From Pseudomonas antarctica (GTDB lineage: Bacteria; Pseudomonadota; Gammaproteobacteria; Pseudomonadales; Pseudomonadaceae), in NCBI RefSeq assembly GCF_001647715.1, contig NZ_CP015600.1:4774001-4838000 (forward strand): 64,000 nucleotides of DNA, written 5' to 3'. The notes under the pieces are model-generated. The model was not told the origin of the DNA, searched no databases, and saw only the letters and a list, made by a program, of their open reading frames with translations. Shown in pieces: positions 1-8,330 of the stretch. A program made the position numbers and the translations under genes. Numbering within the stretch: the stretch's first letter is position 1; each line of letters begins with the position of its first letter.

Positions 1-228
1 AAGCTGTTCGGCCTGACCATCGACCCGGACCGCCTCACCGCCATCCGCAATGAGCGCAAGCCCAACAGCCGCTACTCCAGCTATGCCCAGTGCGAGTTCG
101 AAGTGCGCGAAGTGGAAAATCTGTTCCGTCGCGAGAATATTGCGCACATCAATTCCACGCATTTCTCGGTGGAAGAGATATCGGCGAAGATTCTGGTAGA
201 GAAAGGCGTAGAGCGACGCTTTAAATAA
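1..228 (+). CDS. ppsR: PEP synthase regulatory protein, C-terminal part (partial)
   Basis: The first base is already inside an open frame that runs 75 codons to a TAA stop. The translated end ([12 protein letters not shown] near the start, then a stretch with [16 protein letters not shown], and [10 protein letters not shown] at the end) is what I recognise as the C-terminus of the DUF299 family of bifunctional kinase/pyrophosphorylase regulators of phosphoenolpyruvate synthase. These proteins switch PpsA off by ADP-dependent phosphorylation and on by Pi-dependent dephosphorylation. The N-terminal three quarters, including the P-loop, lie outside the window, so the call rests on the tail alone. 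The gene ends in a REPIN rather than an obvious terminator. Confidence 0.8.
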   Translation, partial: KLFGLTIDPDRLTAIRNERKPNSRYSSYAQCEFEVREVENLFRRENIAHINSTHFSVEEISAKILVEKGVERRFK

Positions 229-250
229 TCTCTGTTGCTTGAACTGACGC

Positions 251-317
251 CATCGCAGGCAAGCCAGCTCCCATAGCGGAATACACTGCAAATGTGGGAG
301 CTGGCTTGCCTGCGATG
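251..317. repeat. REP pair (REPIN), GCAGGCAAGCCAGCTCC class
   Basis: Two REP palindromes lie in inverted orientation: CATCGCAGGCAAGCCAGCTCC on the left and its near-perfect reverse complement, ending GCCTGCGATG, on the right, with a short A/T-rich spacer. This class recurs at 26.2, 32.4 and 36.5 kb. It separates the convergent ends of ppsR and the MocR-type gene. Confidence 0.85.
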
Positions 318-339
318 AACGGTAACTCGGTTTACCGTC

Positions 340-1767
340 CTACAAATGAAACCTGTCCCCACCCTGCCCCAACGCCGTCGCCAGCGCATCAAACCCCGCC
401 CGCAACAACTGGTCATCCCCCGACGTATTACAAATGCTCGCCCGAATAAACTGCGGCACTGCTGTTTGCCCCACGGCAAACGCCTCGGCGGTGGCGATCA
501 GGTAATTATTCTGCTTGAGCTCCGCCTCAATTTCCGACGCTCGCCATGGCTCCGGTACTTCAATCCAGAAATGCGGACTGTTGAGGTGGGTGCGGTACTC
601 CAAGCCGGTCAGCAGGTCACGCACCAGGGCTTTGCGTCGGCTGATCTCATTGATTTGTTGGCGTAACAGGTATTCCGCCGTGCCGTTTTCGATCCACTGG
701 GTTGCCAGTTCCAGGGTCACCGGCGTGGCCATCCAGCACGTCGAGCGCAACGCTGCCGAAATACGGCTGACCAACGCCGGTGGCGCATGCACATATCCCA
801 CACGTAACCCGGCAGACACCGCCTTGCTCAGGCTACTGATCAAAATCGTACGCTCCGGTGCGAAAAAGCTTAGCGGTGGTGGGCGATCTTCCACCAGGAC
901 GCCGTGGGCTTCGTCTTCAAGAATCAGCAGATTATGCTCACGGCATACCTTAACCAAAGCCTCACGGCGTGCGACAGACAGCACCGCCGTGGTCGGATTC
1001 TGGATGGTCGGTGTGCAGTACAGCGCCGAAACCCGGTGATTACGACAAACTTCATCCAGCGCACCGGGCAGCACGCCTTCCTCATCCATCTCCAGACCGA
1101 TCAGACGTACGCCGAGCATCCGCGCAGCGGTAATCAGCCCAGGGTACGTGAGCTGTTCAGTGACCACCGTATCGCCCGCCCGCAGCAGCGCCATCATGGC
1201 GCAAAGCAAGCCATGCTGGCCGCCATTGACACAGATGACCTGCTCGGGAATCGGGTGAAATTCGCGCTGCACCAGCCATTGCGCACCGGCCTCACGGTAG
1301 CGCGGCAAACCGGCGTCGGGTGTGTAGGCACTGATGTCTTGAAGGAACTTGGCATTGGTCGACAGGGTTTGGAAGCTCTGCGCGAGAAACACCGTCTCCT
1401 GCCCGGGAATATGCATGTTACGGCTCATATCGAAATAATGACGTGGCTCCTCGCTGACGTTGCGAAAGCCTTCATCACGCTGACGCTCCATCCCACGCTT
1501 GCGTACGAAAGTACCGTCACCCACCCGTGCCACCACTAACCCAAGGCGTTCCAGTTCGCCGTAGGCTCGGCTGATGGTGCCGATGGTCACGCCCAGATTG
1601 TCGGAAAGAACCCGATGGGGCGGCAGTTTTCGCCCCGGCTCAATCAAGCCTTCAAGGATGCCGCGTTCCATCACGTCAGACAGGCGCTTGTACTTCACGC
1701 CCTGACCGCTGGACAACCCCTCACGCATAATTGACACCATGTCAATATTTGTTTTGACAGCCATCAT
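340..1767 (-). CDS. MocR-type (GntR/aminotransferase) transcriptional regulator
   Basis: This 475-aa protein has the MocR architecture. An N-terminal GntR winged helix-turn-helix (about residues 25-95, with VTIGTISRAYGELERLGLV) is joined to a fold-type I aminotransferase domain. The PLP lysine is visible as K315 in SSLSKAV. Such proteins sense PLP and amino-compound ligands and usually regulate a divergent transporter or enzyme gene. Here the divergent gene is a DMT exporter 100 bp away, followed by a cysteine-related cluster, so a role in sensing cysteine, serine or O-acetylserine is a reasonable inference. The start at 1767 has an AGGGCG ribosome-binding site just upstream; the second Met at 1764 is equally possible. 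A TTGACA repeat array overlaps the first codons. Confidence 0.9.
   Translation of the reverse strand: MMAVKTNIDMVSIMREGLSSGQGVKYKRLSDVMERGILEGLIEPGRKLPPHRVLSDNLGVTIGTISRAYGELERLGLVVARVGDGTFVRKRGMERQRDEGFRNVSEEPRHYFDMSRNMHIPGQETVFLAQSFQTLSTNAKFLQDISAYTPDAGLPRYREAGAQWLVQREFHPIPEQVICVNGGQHGLLCAMMALLRAGDTVVTEQLTYPGLITAARMLGVRLIGLEMDEEGVLPGALDEVCRNHRVSALYCTPTIQNPTTAVLSVARREALVKVCREHNLLILEDEAHGVLVEDRPPPLSFFAPERTILISSLSKAVSAGLRVGYVHAPPALVSRISAALRSTCWMATPVTLELATQWIENGTAEYLLRQQINEISRRKALVRDLLTGLEYRTHLNSPHFWIEVPEPWRASEIEAELKQNNYLIATAEAFAVGQTAVPQFIRASICNTSGDDQLLRAGFDALATALGQGGDRFHL
1731..1759. promoter_or_regulatory. Candidate MocR operator: three TTGACA repeats
   Basis: TTGACA occurs at 1731-1736 and again at 1754-1759 in direct orientation, 23 bp apart (about two helical turns). 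The reverse complement TGTCAA sits at 1740-1745, making TTGACA-CCA-TGTCAA a perfect inverted repeat. MocR proteins such as GabR bind paired direct repeats with an inverted element, so this arrangement fits. It overlaps the first codons of the regulator, which would allow autorepression. The second TTGACA could also serve as a -35 box for the rightward operon, although I see no good -10 at ideal spacing. Confidence 0.45.
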
Positions 1768-1867
1768 TCGCCCTAATAGTGTGCTTTTACGGGTTCAATC
1801 ACCGAATGAAACAACTTAATACACAGTCAATATAGAGTTCAATTCCGGCTCAGGGAAGCAATAAACG

Positions 1868-2818
1868 ATGCCAATGTCCGCCGTTCTTGAAAACACTACA
1901 AAAACAAAAACTCAGAAACAGTGGTTGGCCGGCCTGGTAACCAGCGTGATGTTTCTTATCGTGTGCCTGAGTTGGGGCACCACTTGGCTGGGGATCAAGA
2001 TCGCCGTCGAAAGCGTGCCTCCGCTGACGTCTGCAGGCTTGCGCTTCCTGATCGCGTTTCCGTTGTTTCTGTGCTTTGCCCTGGTGCGCCGTGAACCGAT
2101 CCTGTTCCCCCGAGAAAGCCGCTGGTTCTTCGTATTCGTAACCCTGTCCTATTTCAGCGTTCCCTATTACTTGCTCAACTATGGCGAGATGCACGTCTCG
2201 TCCGGCCTCACCGCCCTGCTGTTCAGCTGCATGCCCGTCTTCATCCTGATTTTCTCCGCGCTGTTCCTGCGCGAGCGCATCTACTTTTCCCAGGTGGTCG
2301 GCATCGGCATCGGTTTCGGCAGCCTCTACATGATCATCAAGAGCCAGGGCCTGCACCTGGACCACGCCGAGTTCTTCGGGGTACTGGCGATCCTGACCGC
2401 CGCGATCATGCATGCACTGTGCTATGTCATTACCAAGCAAAAAGGCAGCGCCATCAGCGTAATTACCTACAACACCCTGCCCATCGGCATTGCCGGGCTG
2501 ATGCTGTTCGTCGCCGGGCTGTGGTTTGAAACGCCCACGTTCGAAAACATTACCCTGCGTTCCTGGAGTGCACTGTTCTACCTGGGGCTGGTGGCGTCGG
2601 TGGGCGGTTTTATCGTCTATTTCATGCTGCTAAAACGCTTGAGCCCGATCATTTTGTCGTTCGTGTTCATCATCTTCCCGGTGTTCGCGGTGATCATCGG
2701 CGCCTGGTACGAAGGCGTGGAGATTTCCCGTGACCTGATGCTGTACTCGGCCATCCTGCTGGCCGGCTTTGCGATTACCAAGTTGCCGGTTGAAAAACTG
2801 CTGGCCAAGAAAAATTGA
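1868..2818 (+). CDS. DMT-superfamily EamA transporter
   Basis: This 316-aa protein has about ten hydrophobic segments arranged as two EamA repeats. Landmarks are SWGTTWLGIKIAVESVPPL in the first helix pair and the second repeat from about residue 175. EamA-type carriers export small metabolites across the inner membrane; E. coli YdeD exports cysteine and O-acetylserine. The gene diverges from the MocR regulator and is followed after 38 bp by the JAMM/ubiquitin-like/E1/rhodanese fusion and cysteine-type enzymes. Export of a cysteine-pathway metabolite is therefore the most economical guess, but the substrate cannot be read from the sequence. The start ATG at 1868 has an AGGGA-like site upstream. 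Confidence 0.85.
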   Translation: MPMSAVLENTTKTKTQKQWLAGLVTSVMFLIVCLSWGTTWLGIKIAVESVPPLTSAGLRFLIAFPLFLCFALVRREPILFPRESRWFFVFVTLSYFSVPYYLLNYGEMHVSSGLTALLFSCMPVFILIFSALFLRERIYFSQVVGIGIGFGSLYMIIKSQGLHLDHAEFFGVLAILTAAIMHALCYVITKQKGSAISVITYNTLPIGIAGLMLFVAGLWFETPTFENITLRSWSALFYLGLVASVGGFIVYFMLLKRLSPIILSFVFIIFPVFAVIIGAWYEGVEISRDLMLYSAILLAGFAITKLPVEKLLAKKN

Positions 2819-2856
2819 CTGTCCTGCCCCATCAACATCAGCCACGCGAGAGAAAC

Positions 2857-4719
2857 ATGGATGTCCTCCGCCCGACCGCCCTGGAACAGATCTACGCCCA
2901 CGCCAGCCGCAGCTACCCCGAAGAGTGCTGTGGTTTTGTCTTCGCCGACGGCAGTGTGTACCTGGGCAGCAATATCCAGAATGAGCTGCACCGCAAGAAC
3001 CCCGAGATGTACTCGCGCAGCGCGGCCAACGGCTACACCTTTTCCGTGGCCGACACGCTGCTGCTGAACAAGGCGTTTCGCAGCGATAACCCGGTGGTGG
3101 TGATCTACCACTCCCACCCGGACGTCGGTGCCTATTTCAGTGACGAAGACCAGGACAAGGCGCTGTTCCTGGGTGAGCCGATCTACCCCGTCAGCTACCT
3201 GGTGGTGGACGTTCGCCAGGGTAAGGCCCTGGGCTCAAAGCTGTTTGCCTGGGATGGCAAGCATTTCGCACTTCAACCCTTCAACGACCTGCACACGGAG
3301 TTGTCCATGAACGCTGTCTCTTTCCCCGATATTCTGGTTCGCGTGGCCAAGCTGCCGGAATCGACCCTTGAGGGCACTGGATCGACATTGCGCGAAGTCA
3401 TTGAAAACCTCTGCAGCAGCCACCCACAGCTGCGCCCGCACCTGTTCCACGAAAAAAACAACCAGCTCAAGGAGCACTTTCTGTTCACCGCCGAAGAAGA
3501 ACTGATCGGCGCAGATGACACATTGCCGGAAAAAGCCAGGATCGAAGTGCTGCTCGCGACCTCAGGCGGCATGGATGTCGACGCCCTGAGCAATGAAGAA
3601 GTGCAGCGTTACGTGCGCCACATCACGCTGCCGGGCGTCGGCCGCGAAGGTCAGTTGAACCTCAAAAAAGCCAAGGTCTTGATCATCGGCACGGGTGGCC
3701 TGGGCTCACCGATCAGCCTGTACCTGGCGGCAGCCGGCATCGGCACACTGGGCCTGGTGGATTTCGATGTGGTGGAAAGCAGTAACCTGCAACGCCAGAT
3801 CGTCCACGGCAACAGCACACTGGGCATGCCCAAGGTCGAGTCCGCCAAGCAACGCCTACAGGACCTCAACCGGCATATTCAGATCAACGCCCACAACACG
3901 GCCCTGAATGCCGACAACGCGCTGGAACTGGTGGGCGCCTACGATCTGGTGATCGACGGCACCGACAACTTCGACACGCGCTACCTGGTCAACGACGCTT
4001 GCGTGCAGTTGGGCAAACCCTTGGTGTATGGCGCCATCTATCGCTTCGACGGGCAGATCAGCGTGCTCAACCATAAAGGCGGGCCGTGCTACCGCTGCCT
4101 GTTCCCCACAGCCCCGCCCGCAGAACTGGCCCCCAACTGCAGCGCCGGCGGCGTCATCGGTGTACTGCCGGGAGTGGTCGGGATGATTCAGGCCACCGAA
4201 GCCATCAAGTTGCTGATCGGCATCGGCGAACCGCTGTCCGGCCGCTTGATGCGTTTCGATGCGCTGGCAATGAAGTTCAGCGAAATCCGCTTCAAGCGTC
4301 GCGCCGATTGCCCCTGCTGCTCGGAACTGCGCCACAGCGAAACCGTGGCACCGGCGGTTTGCGCGGACGCCCTCCCCAGCCAACCTTCCCTGGCCGAAGA
4401 GCGCTACATCAAGCCGCGCGTACTCAAGCAACTGCTCGAACACCCGCGCAGCGCTGACGTGCTGCTGGATGTGCGCGACGCCAGCGAACTGGAAGTGTGC
4501 AAATTGCCAGGCGTTGTGCACATCCCCCTCGCCGAACTGGATGGGCAACTCGACAGCCTCAGCCGGGACAACACCCATTACCTGATCTGCTACGCAGGGA
4601 CCCGCGCCGAGCAAGCGGCCAGCACCTTGCTGGCGGCCGGTTTCGCCAATACCAAAGTCCTGCAGGGCGGCATGAAGCACTGGGTTCGCGACGTCGAACC
4701 CGATATGCCTTTGTACTGA
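2857..4719 (+). CDS. JAMM peptidase - ubiquitin-like carrier - ThiF/MoeB E1 - rhodanese fusion
   Basis: This 620-aa protein reads as four modules. Residues 1-150 are a JAMM/MPN metallopeptidase with the complete motif H85-x-H87-x7-S95-x2-D98 and an E22/E23 pair. Residues 151-238 are a ThiS/MoaD-like beta-grasp domain beginning at an internal Met and ending in G237-G238. Residues 239 to about 490 are an E1-like adenylation domain with GTGGLGS from G278, a CxxC zinc site (CYRC) and a candidate catalytic C428. The last 110 residues are a rhodanese domain with C578 in the CYAGTRA loop. Known relatives load sulfur as a thiocarboxylate on the Gly-Gly tail, and JAMM enzymes release the product, as in CysO/Mec+ cysteine synthesis. 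The carrier is internal here, so JAMM self-cleavage after G238 may be needed to free it. The ATG at 2857 has a GAGAG site upstream. A cysteine-synthase-like gene follows after 15 bp. Confidence 0.9.
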   Translation: MDVLRPTALEQIYAHASRSYPEECCGFVFADGSVYLGSNIQNELHRKNPEMYSRSAANGYTFSVADTLLLNKAFRSDNPVVVIYHSHPDVGAYFSDEDQDKALFLGEPIYPVSYLVVDVRQGKALGSKLFAWDGKHFALQPFNDLHTELSMNAVSFPDILVRVAKLPESTLEGTGSTLREVIENLCSSHPQLRPHLFHEKNNQLKEHFLFTAEEELIGADDTLPEKARIEVLLATSGGMDVDALSNEEVQRYVRHITLPGVGREGQLNLKKAKVLIIGTGGLGSPISLYLAAAGIGTLGLVDFDVVESSNLQRQIVHGNSTLGMPKVESAKQRLQDLNRHIQINAHNTALNADNALELVGAYDLVIDGTDNFDTRYLVNDACVQLGKPLVYGAIYRFDGQISVLNHKGGPCYRCLFPTAPPAELAPNCSAGGVIGVLPGVVGMIQATEAIKLLIGIGEPLSGRLMRFDALAMKFSEIRFKRRADCPCCSELRHSETVAPAVCADALPSQPSLAEERYIKPRVLKQLLEHPRSADVLLDVRDASELEVCKLPGVVHIPLAELDGQLDSLSRDNTHYLICYAGTRAEQAASTLLAAGFANTKVLQGGMKHWVRDVEPDMPLY

Positions 4720-4734
4720 TTCGGGGACAGCCTG

Positions 4735-5649
4735 ATGTTGCATAACTCAATTCTCGACGTGATCGGCCATACGCCCATCGTGCGCCTGGAGCAGTTTTCC
4801 GAGGACCTCGGCATCGAGGTCTACGCCAAGCTGGAATCACTCAACCCCGGCGGCAGTCACAAGGCGCGCATCGCCTTGGGCATGATCCTCGACGCGGAGC
4901 GTCGCGGCGTGCTGATCCGCGATTCCGGGCAAACCATTATCGAACCCAGCGGCGGCAACACCGGCATCGGCCTGGTGATGGCAGGCAATGTACTGGGTTA
5001 CAAAGTGGTGCTGGTGATCCCCGACAACTACAGCCCCGAAAAACAGAAACTGCTGCGCCTCTACGGCGCCAAGGTAGTGCTGTCGGACAGCCGTTTGGGC
5101 AATAACTCCCATGGCGAAAAGTGTATGGAGCTGCAGCTGGAAAACCCCAGCTTCGTGATGCTCAACCAGCAACGCAACGGCGCCAACCCACAAACCCACC
5201 GCGATACCACCGCGCCGGAAATCATCCGAGCCTTTGGTGAACAGCGCGTTGACTATTTCGTCAGCGGTATCGGTACCGGTGGCCACATCACCGGCATCGG
5301 CGAAACCCTCAAAGCCACGTGGCCGGCGATCCGGGTAATGGGCGTGGAGCCGGAAGAATGCGACCTGCTAAAAGATCGGCACGCGCCGCACCATATACAG
5401 GGCCTGTCGATTGGCTTGATCCCAAGCATCCTCAATGTCGAGGTGCTGGACGGCATGCTCAAGGTATCGCGCCAGGCGTGCATCGACATGATGAAACGCA
5501 TCATGCGCACCGACGCCATCAGCCTTGGGTTGTCCTCGGCTGCCAACATGGTTGCCATCGCTCAGCTTGCCCCCGAACTTCCGCCCGAAACGGTGGTGTT
5601 GACCATGGTCTACGACAATGCTGACAGCTACCTGCCCAATTTCGAGTAA
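4735..5649 (+). CDS. PLP-dependent cysteine synthase family enzyme (CysK/CysM-like)
   Basis: This 304-aa fold-type II PLP enzyme has the family landmarks: NPGGSHKAR with Schiff-base lysine K43, SGGNTGIGL (substrate loop), and GIGTGGHITG (phosphate-binding loop). Standard cysteine synthases have NPxxSVKDR and GISSGA; here these read SHKAR and GLSSA, so substrate use may differ. It lies 15 bp after the sulfur-carrier fusion. In Mycobacterium, CysM uses O-phosphoserine and the thiocarboxylated carrier CysO rather than free sulfide. Context therefore favours a carrier-dependent enzyme acting on the O-acetylserine made by the next gene. The order on the DNA suggests one transcript. Confidence 0.85.
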   Translation: MLHNSILDVIGHTPIVRLEQFSEDLGIEVYAKLESLNPGGSHKARIALGMILDAERRGVLIRDSGQTIIEPSGGNTGIGLVMAGNVLGYKVVLVIPDNYSPEKQKLLRLYGAKVVLSDSRLGNNSHGEKCMELQLENPSFVMLNQQRNGANPQTHRDTTAPEIIRAFGEQRVDYFVSGIGTGGHITGIGETLKATWPAIRVMGVEPEECDLLKDRHAPHHIQGLSIGLIPSILNVEVLDGMLKVSRQACIDMMKRIMRTDAISLGLSSAANMVAIAQLAPELPPETVVLTMVYDNADSYLPNFE

Positions 5650-5686
5650 CCCGTTTGCCAACCATCCAGAATGTGGGGGTGCCTCC

Positions 5687-6679
5687 ATGGGGGGCTTTAT
5701 CGACATGCAACAGCTGCACGATGAGTTGCTTACCCACCTCATCAAGACCCTGACGCCTACGCAGATGAAGCAGTTGGAACCGCACCTGGCGCCGCTGATC
5801 CAGAACGCCGCGCAGGCAGTGGCCGAAGACTTGATCGCCTATGCCTATCGCGACCCGGCTTCCCGAGGGCGTGGCGAGTTGATCCTGGAGTCCTATGCCT
5901 CGTTCAAGGCCGTGCTGTTCTATCGGCTTGCGCACCTGGTGTGGAATTTTCCCGACCAGACTAACGGCCTGTTTTCGCGCATCGCCCTCAAGCTCAGCAA
6001 TCAGGGCAAAGTGCTCTCCGGCGCCGAGATTCACCCCGCCGCACGCATCGGCCGGCGCTTCGTACTCGACCATGGCTACGGCACGGTGATCGGCGAAACC
6101 TGCGAGATCGGCAACGACTGCTACATCCTCTGCGGCGTGACACTGGGCGCACGGGGTATCGCCAACAACCCGGACGGCAAGCGTCACCCGCGCCTGGGCA
6201 ACAATGTCGAGGTGGGCGCCGGCGCGCGCGTGCTCGGCTATGTGCTGATCGGCGATAACGTGTTTATCAGCCCTTCCTGTGTAATTACCCAGGATGTGCC
6301 GGCGGGCACCAAGGTCAAGGTGGTCAATCAGATTCAGCTGCAGAAAAACGCCGAATCGGACCACAGCAACTACCTCGGTGCGTTCGCCCTGGATGAGCGT
6401 TTACACGTGGTCGGTGAGGTCAGTGCCAGCCACAAGGTCACGGTACTGGATGCTGACTTTCACCCCCTGCAGGGGCTGATGCTGGAGGCAACGGTAAAAG
6501 AGCGCCATCACCTGCAATTTCGCTTGCGTCGCCTCGATGTCGGCGACCACCTGCCGCGACTGCCGCTGAACCTGAAAGTCTGCGGGCCGGAATTTGAAAT
6601 CACCCTGCTCTCCCCTCCTGGCTTGAGTGCAATGGTGCGCCACCTGCTGCAAGCCAGCCCACTGATCGTCGGAGGTTGA
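5687..6679 (+). CDS. Serine O-acetyltransferase family protein with C-terminal extension
   Basis: The left-handed beta-helix of hexapeptide acyltransferases spans about residues 113-205. It includes LDHGYGTVIGETCEIGND, where D128-H129 corresponds to the catalytic LDH of CysE/EpsC-type serine acetyltransferases. The N-terminal helical part (1-110) is also of serine acetyltransferase type. About 110 residues follow the helix and form no hexapeptides; they look like one beta-rich domain I cannot name. The product, O-acetylserine, is the substrate expected for the preceding enzyme. I chose ATG 5687 (330 aa), preceded by a G-rich site. The frame stays open further upstream into the preceding gene, but those residues look non-homologous. 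The gene ends 2 bp before the AlaX gene. Confidence 0.8.
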   Translation: MGGFIDMQQLHDELLTHLIKTLTPTQMKQLEPHLAPLIQNAAQAVAEDLIAYAYRDPASRGRGELILESYASFKAVLFYRLAHLVWNFPDQTNGLFSRIALKLSNQGKVLSGAEIHPAARIGRRFVLDHGYGTVIGETCEIGNDCYILCGVTLGARGIANNPDGKRHPRLGNNVEVGAGARVLGYVLIGDNVFISPSCVITQDVPAGTKVKVVNQIQLQKNAESDHSNYLGAFALDERLHVVGEVSASHKVTVLDADFHPLQGLMLEATVKERHHLQFRLRRLDVGDHLPRLPLNLKVCGPEFEITLLSPPGLSAMVRHLLQASPLIVGG

Positions 6680-6681
6680 AC

Positions 6682-7410
6682 ATGTCCGTGCACACCATGG
6701 AAACCCTGGCGCTGTTTGACAGCGCGCCCTATCAGAACGCCTTCAGCGCACGGGTGATTGCCGTCAGCGAGCACGGTATCGCGCTGGAACACACGCTGTT
6801 CTACCCCACCGGCGGCGGGCAACCGGGCGACACCGGGCATCTGACCCTGGCCGATGGCACGCGGGTCGAGGTGATCGGCACCGTGCGCGACCCGGTGCTG
6901 CGCTCGATCATCTGGCACCAGGTTGAACACTGCCCCGAGCAATTGACGGCCGGTGTGCAAGTAGACGCAGGCCTGGACTGGCAGCGGCGTTACCAGCACA
7001 TGAAGATGCACACCTGCCTGCACTTGCTGTGCTCGATCATTGATGCTCCGGTCACCGGTTGCAGCATCAGCGCAGACAAAGGACGCCTGGATTTCGACCT
7101 GCCGGAAATGACCCTCGACAAAGACAGCATCACCCGCGACCTCAACGCCTTGATCGAACAGGCCCACGAGGTAAAAACCCTGTCGATGCCAGCCTCCGAA
7201 TATTCGACCCTGCTCCAAATCACCCGCACCCAGGCGGTGGCACCACCGGTCATCCAGGGTTCGGTCCGCGTGATCGAGATCGCCGGGATCGATATCCAGC
7301 CGTGCGGCGGCACCCACGTGATCAACACCGAAGAAATCGGCCGGGTGTTTTGCGAAAAAATCGAGAAGAAGAGCAAGCACAATCGTCGGGTGATCCTGCG
7401 CTTTGAGTGA
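6682..7410 (+). CDS. AlaX-type alanyl-tRNA editing protein
   Basis: This 242-aa protein is a free-standing editing domain related to the AlaRS C-terminal half. It has the N-terminal beta-barrel with FYPTGGGQPGDTG and the zinc-binding set H110-x3-H114 plus C208-x3-H212 (PCGGTH). AlaX proteins hydrolyse Ser-tRNA-Ala or Gly-tRNA-Ala and so protect translation. Placement at the end of a cysteine/serine-handling operon suggests it guards against misacylation when the serine or O-acetylserine pool is disturbed; that is inference. A strong GGAGG ribosome-binding site at 6671-6675 supports the ATG at 6682, and the preceding gene overlaps this site. A TTG further upstream is not needed. Confidence 0.88.
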   Translation: MSVHTMETLALFDSAPYQNAFSARVIAVSEHGIALEHTLFYPTGGGQPGDTGHLTLADGTRVEVIGTVRDPVLRSIIWHQVEHCPEQLTAGVQVDAGLDWQRRYQHMKMHTCLHLLCSIIDAPVTGCSISADKGRLDFDLPEMTLDKDSITRDLNALIEQAHEVKTLSMPASEYSTLLQITRTQAVAPPVIQGSVRVIEIAGIDIQPCGGTHVINTEEIGRVFCEKIEKKSKHNRRVILRFE

Positions 7411-7477
7411 AAATCGAGGCTGACCCGGTCCAGCATGGGGGGCTCACCCCACCCTGTCCGAAGCAGTTTTGCGCGCC

Positions 7478-8330
7478 CTATTTCTTTTGCTTGTCGGCTT
7501 TCTTGACCAGCGCCTCAATCTGCTGTTGAAGCGGTGAGATCAACGTGTGGTAGTAAGCAGTGGCGGGCATCAAGTCCGTCCTCAAGCGCCTGGTTTTCTT
7601 TCTTGAGCGCTTCAACGGTCCGGGCCCTCGAGGCTGTTGACTCATTCGCCGGGACAGACACTTGGTTTTGCCGGGAAGCGGGTGCTTCAGGCAGCACGTC
7701 GTCTGACGAACCCGGTTTGGCGGAGGCCGCCGTCCCTGTAGGTATCTGCCTTTGCGGGAGATCCATCGTGTCGACTCGGTGAGCCAGGCTCCCAACCAGC
7801 TGTTGCAGCCGTGTAAGCATCCTATGGAACTGCTCGAATGCCTTCTTGACCATATGGCGAAACTCATCGTTTTCACGGGTCAACGTATCAAGACTGCGCG
7901 ACAGGCCTGACTCGTTCACCAGCGTGCCCTGCAGGAGGAAAGTTTCATCCTGTTCATCGAAGAGGCGGTAATACGGCTGACTGGCCGGTGCAACGGCAGA
8001 ATCGGGAGCTGCTTTACCCTGGGCTTGCGGCTCAAACTTTTCCACCAGCGCGTTTAGTTTGGCGAGAAGTTGATTATTTTTTTGAGTCAATTCTGCCAGC
8101 AGGCGCGTTTCTGCGGTATCTGGCGGCTTCGGGTTGACGATTGCATGGTGGCTCGAAAACTGACCGCGCTGCTCGGGTGTCACAGGGTTGCGGGGAGGTG
8201 CCGCGTCGGGCCGTGTGTCGGATCTCCCGGAAGCTTCGGCGCCGCCTTCCGGGCCCGTGGGCGCAGGCGCCGGGGAGATTTCATGGCCGACAGTGCAGGG
8301 CGATGGTTGCCGAGTATTTACGCTAGTCAT
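7478..8330 (-). pseudogene. Frameshifted hypothetical coiled-coil protein
   Basis: The minus strand holds a gene-like reading frame from ATG 8330 (MTSVNTRQPS). Its N-terminal third is Pro/Ala-rich and low in complexity, and heptad-rich stretches follow (for example LAELTQKNNQLLAKLNALVE). Near 7578-7590 the frame switches. The original frame becomes unstructured and stops at 7515, while the +1 frame continues with MPATAYYHTLISPLQQQIEA and a lysine-rich end before TAG at 7478. Removing one G from the GGACGGAC run joins both parts smoothly. This is either a real pseudogenising insertion or a sequencing error. I do not recognise the family; the layout (disordered N-terminus, coiled coil) would suit a secreted or structural protein, but that is a guess. 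Confidence 0.55.

Noticed and set aside
251..317. REP palindromes as a CRISPR array or ordinary terminators
   Set aside because: They are paired, inverted, dispersed over the window and lack regular spacers or T-runs, as expected for REPINs.
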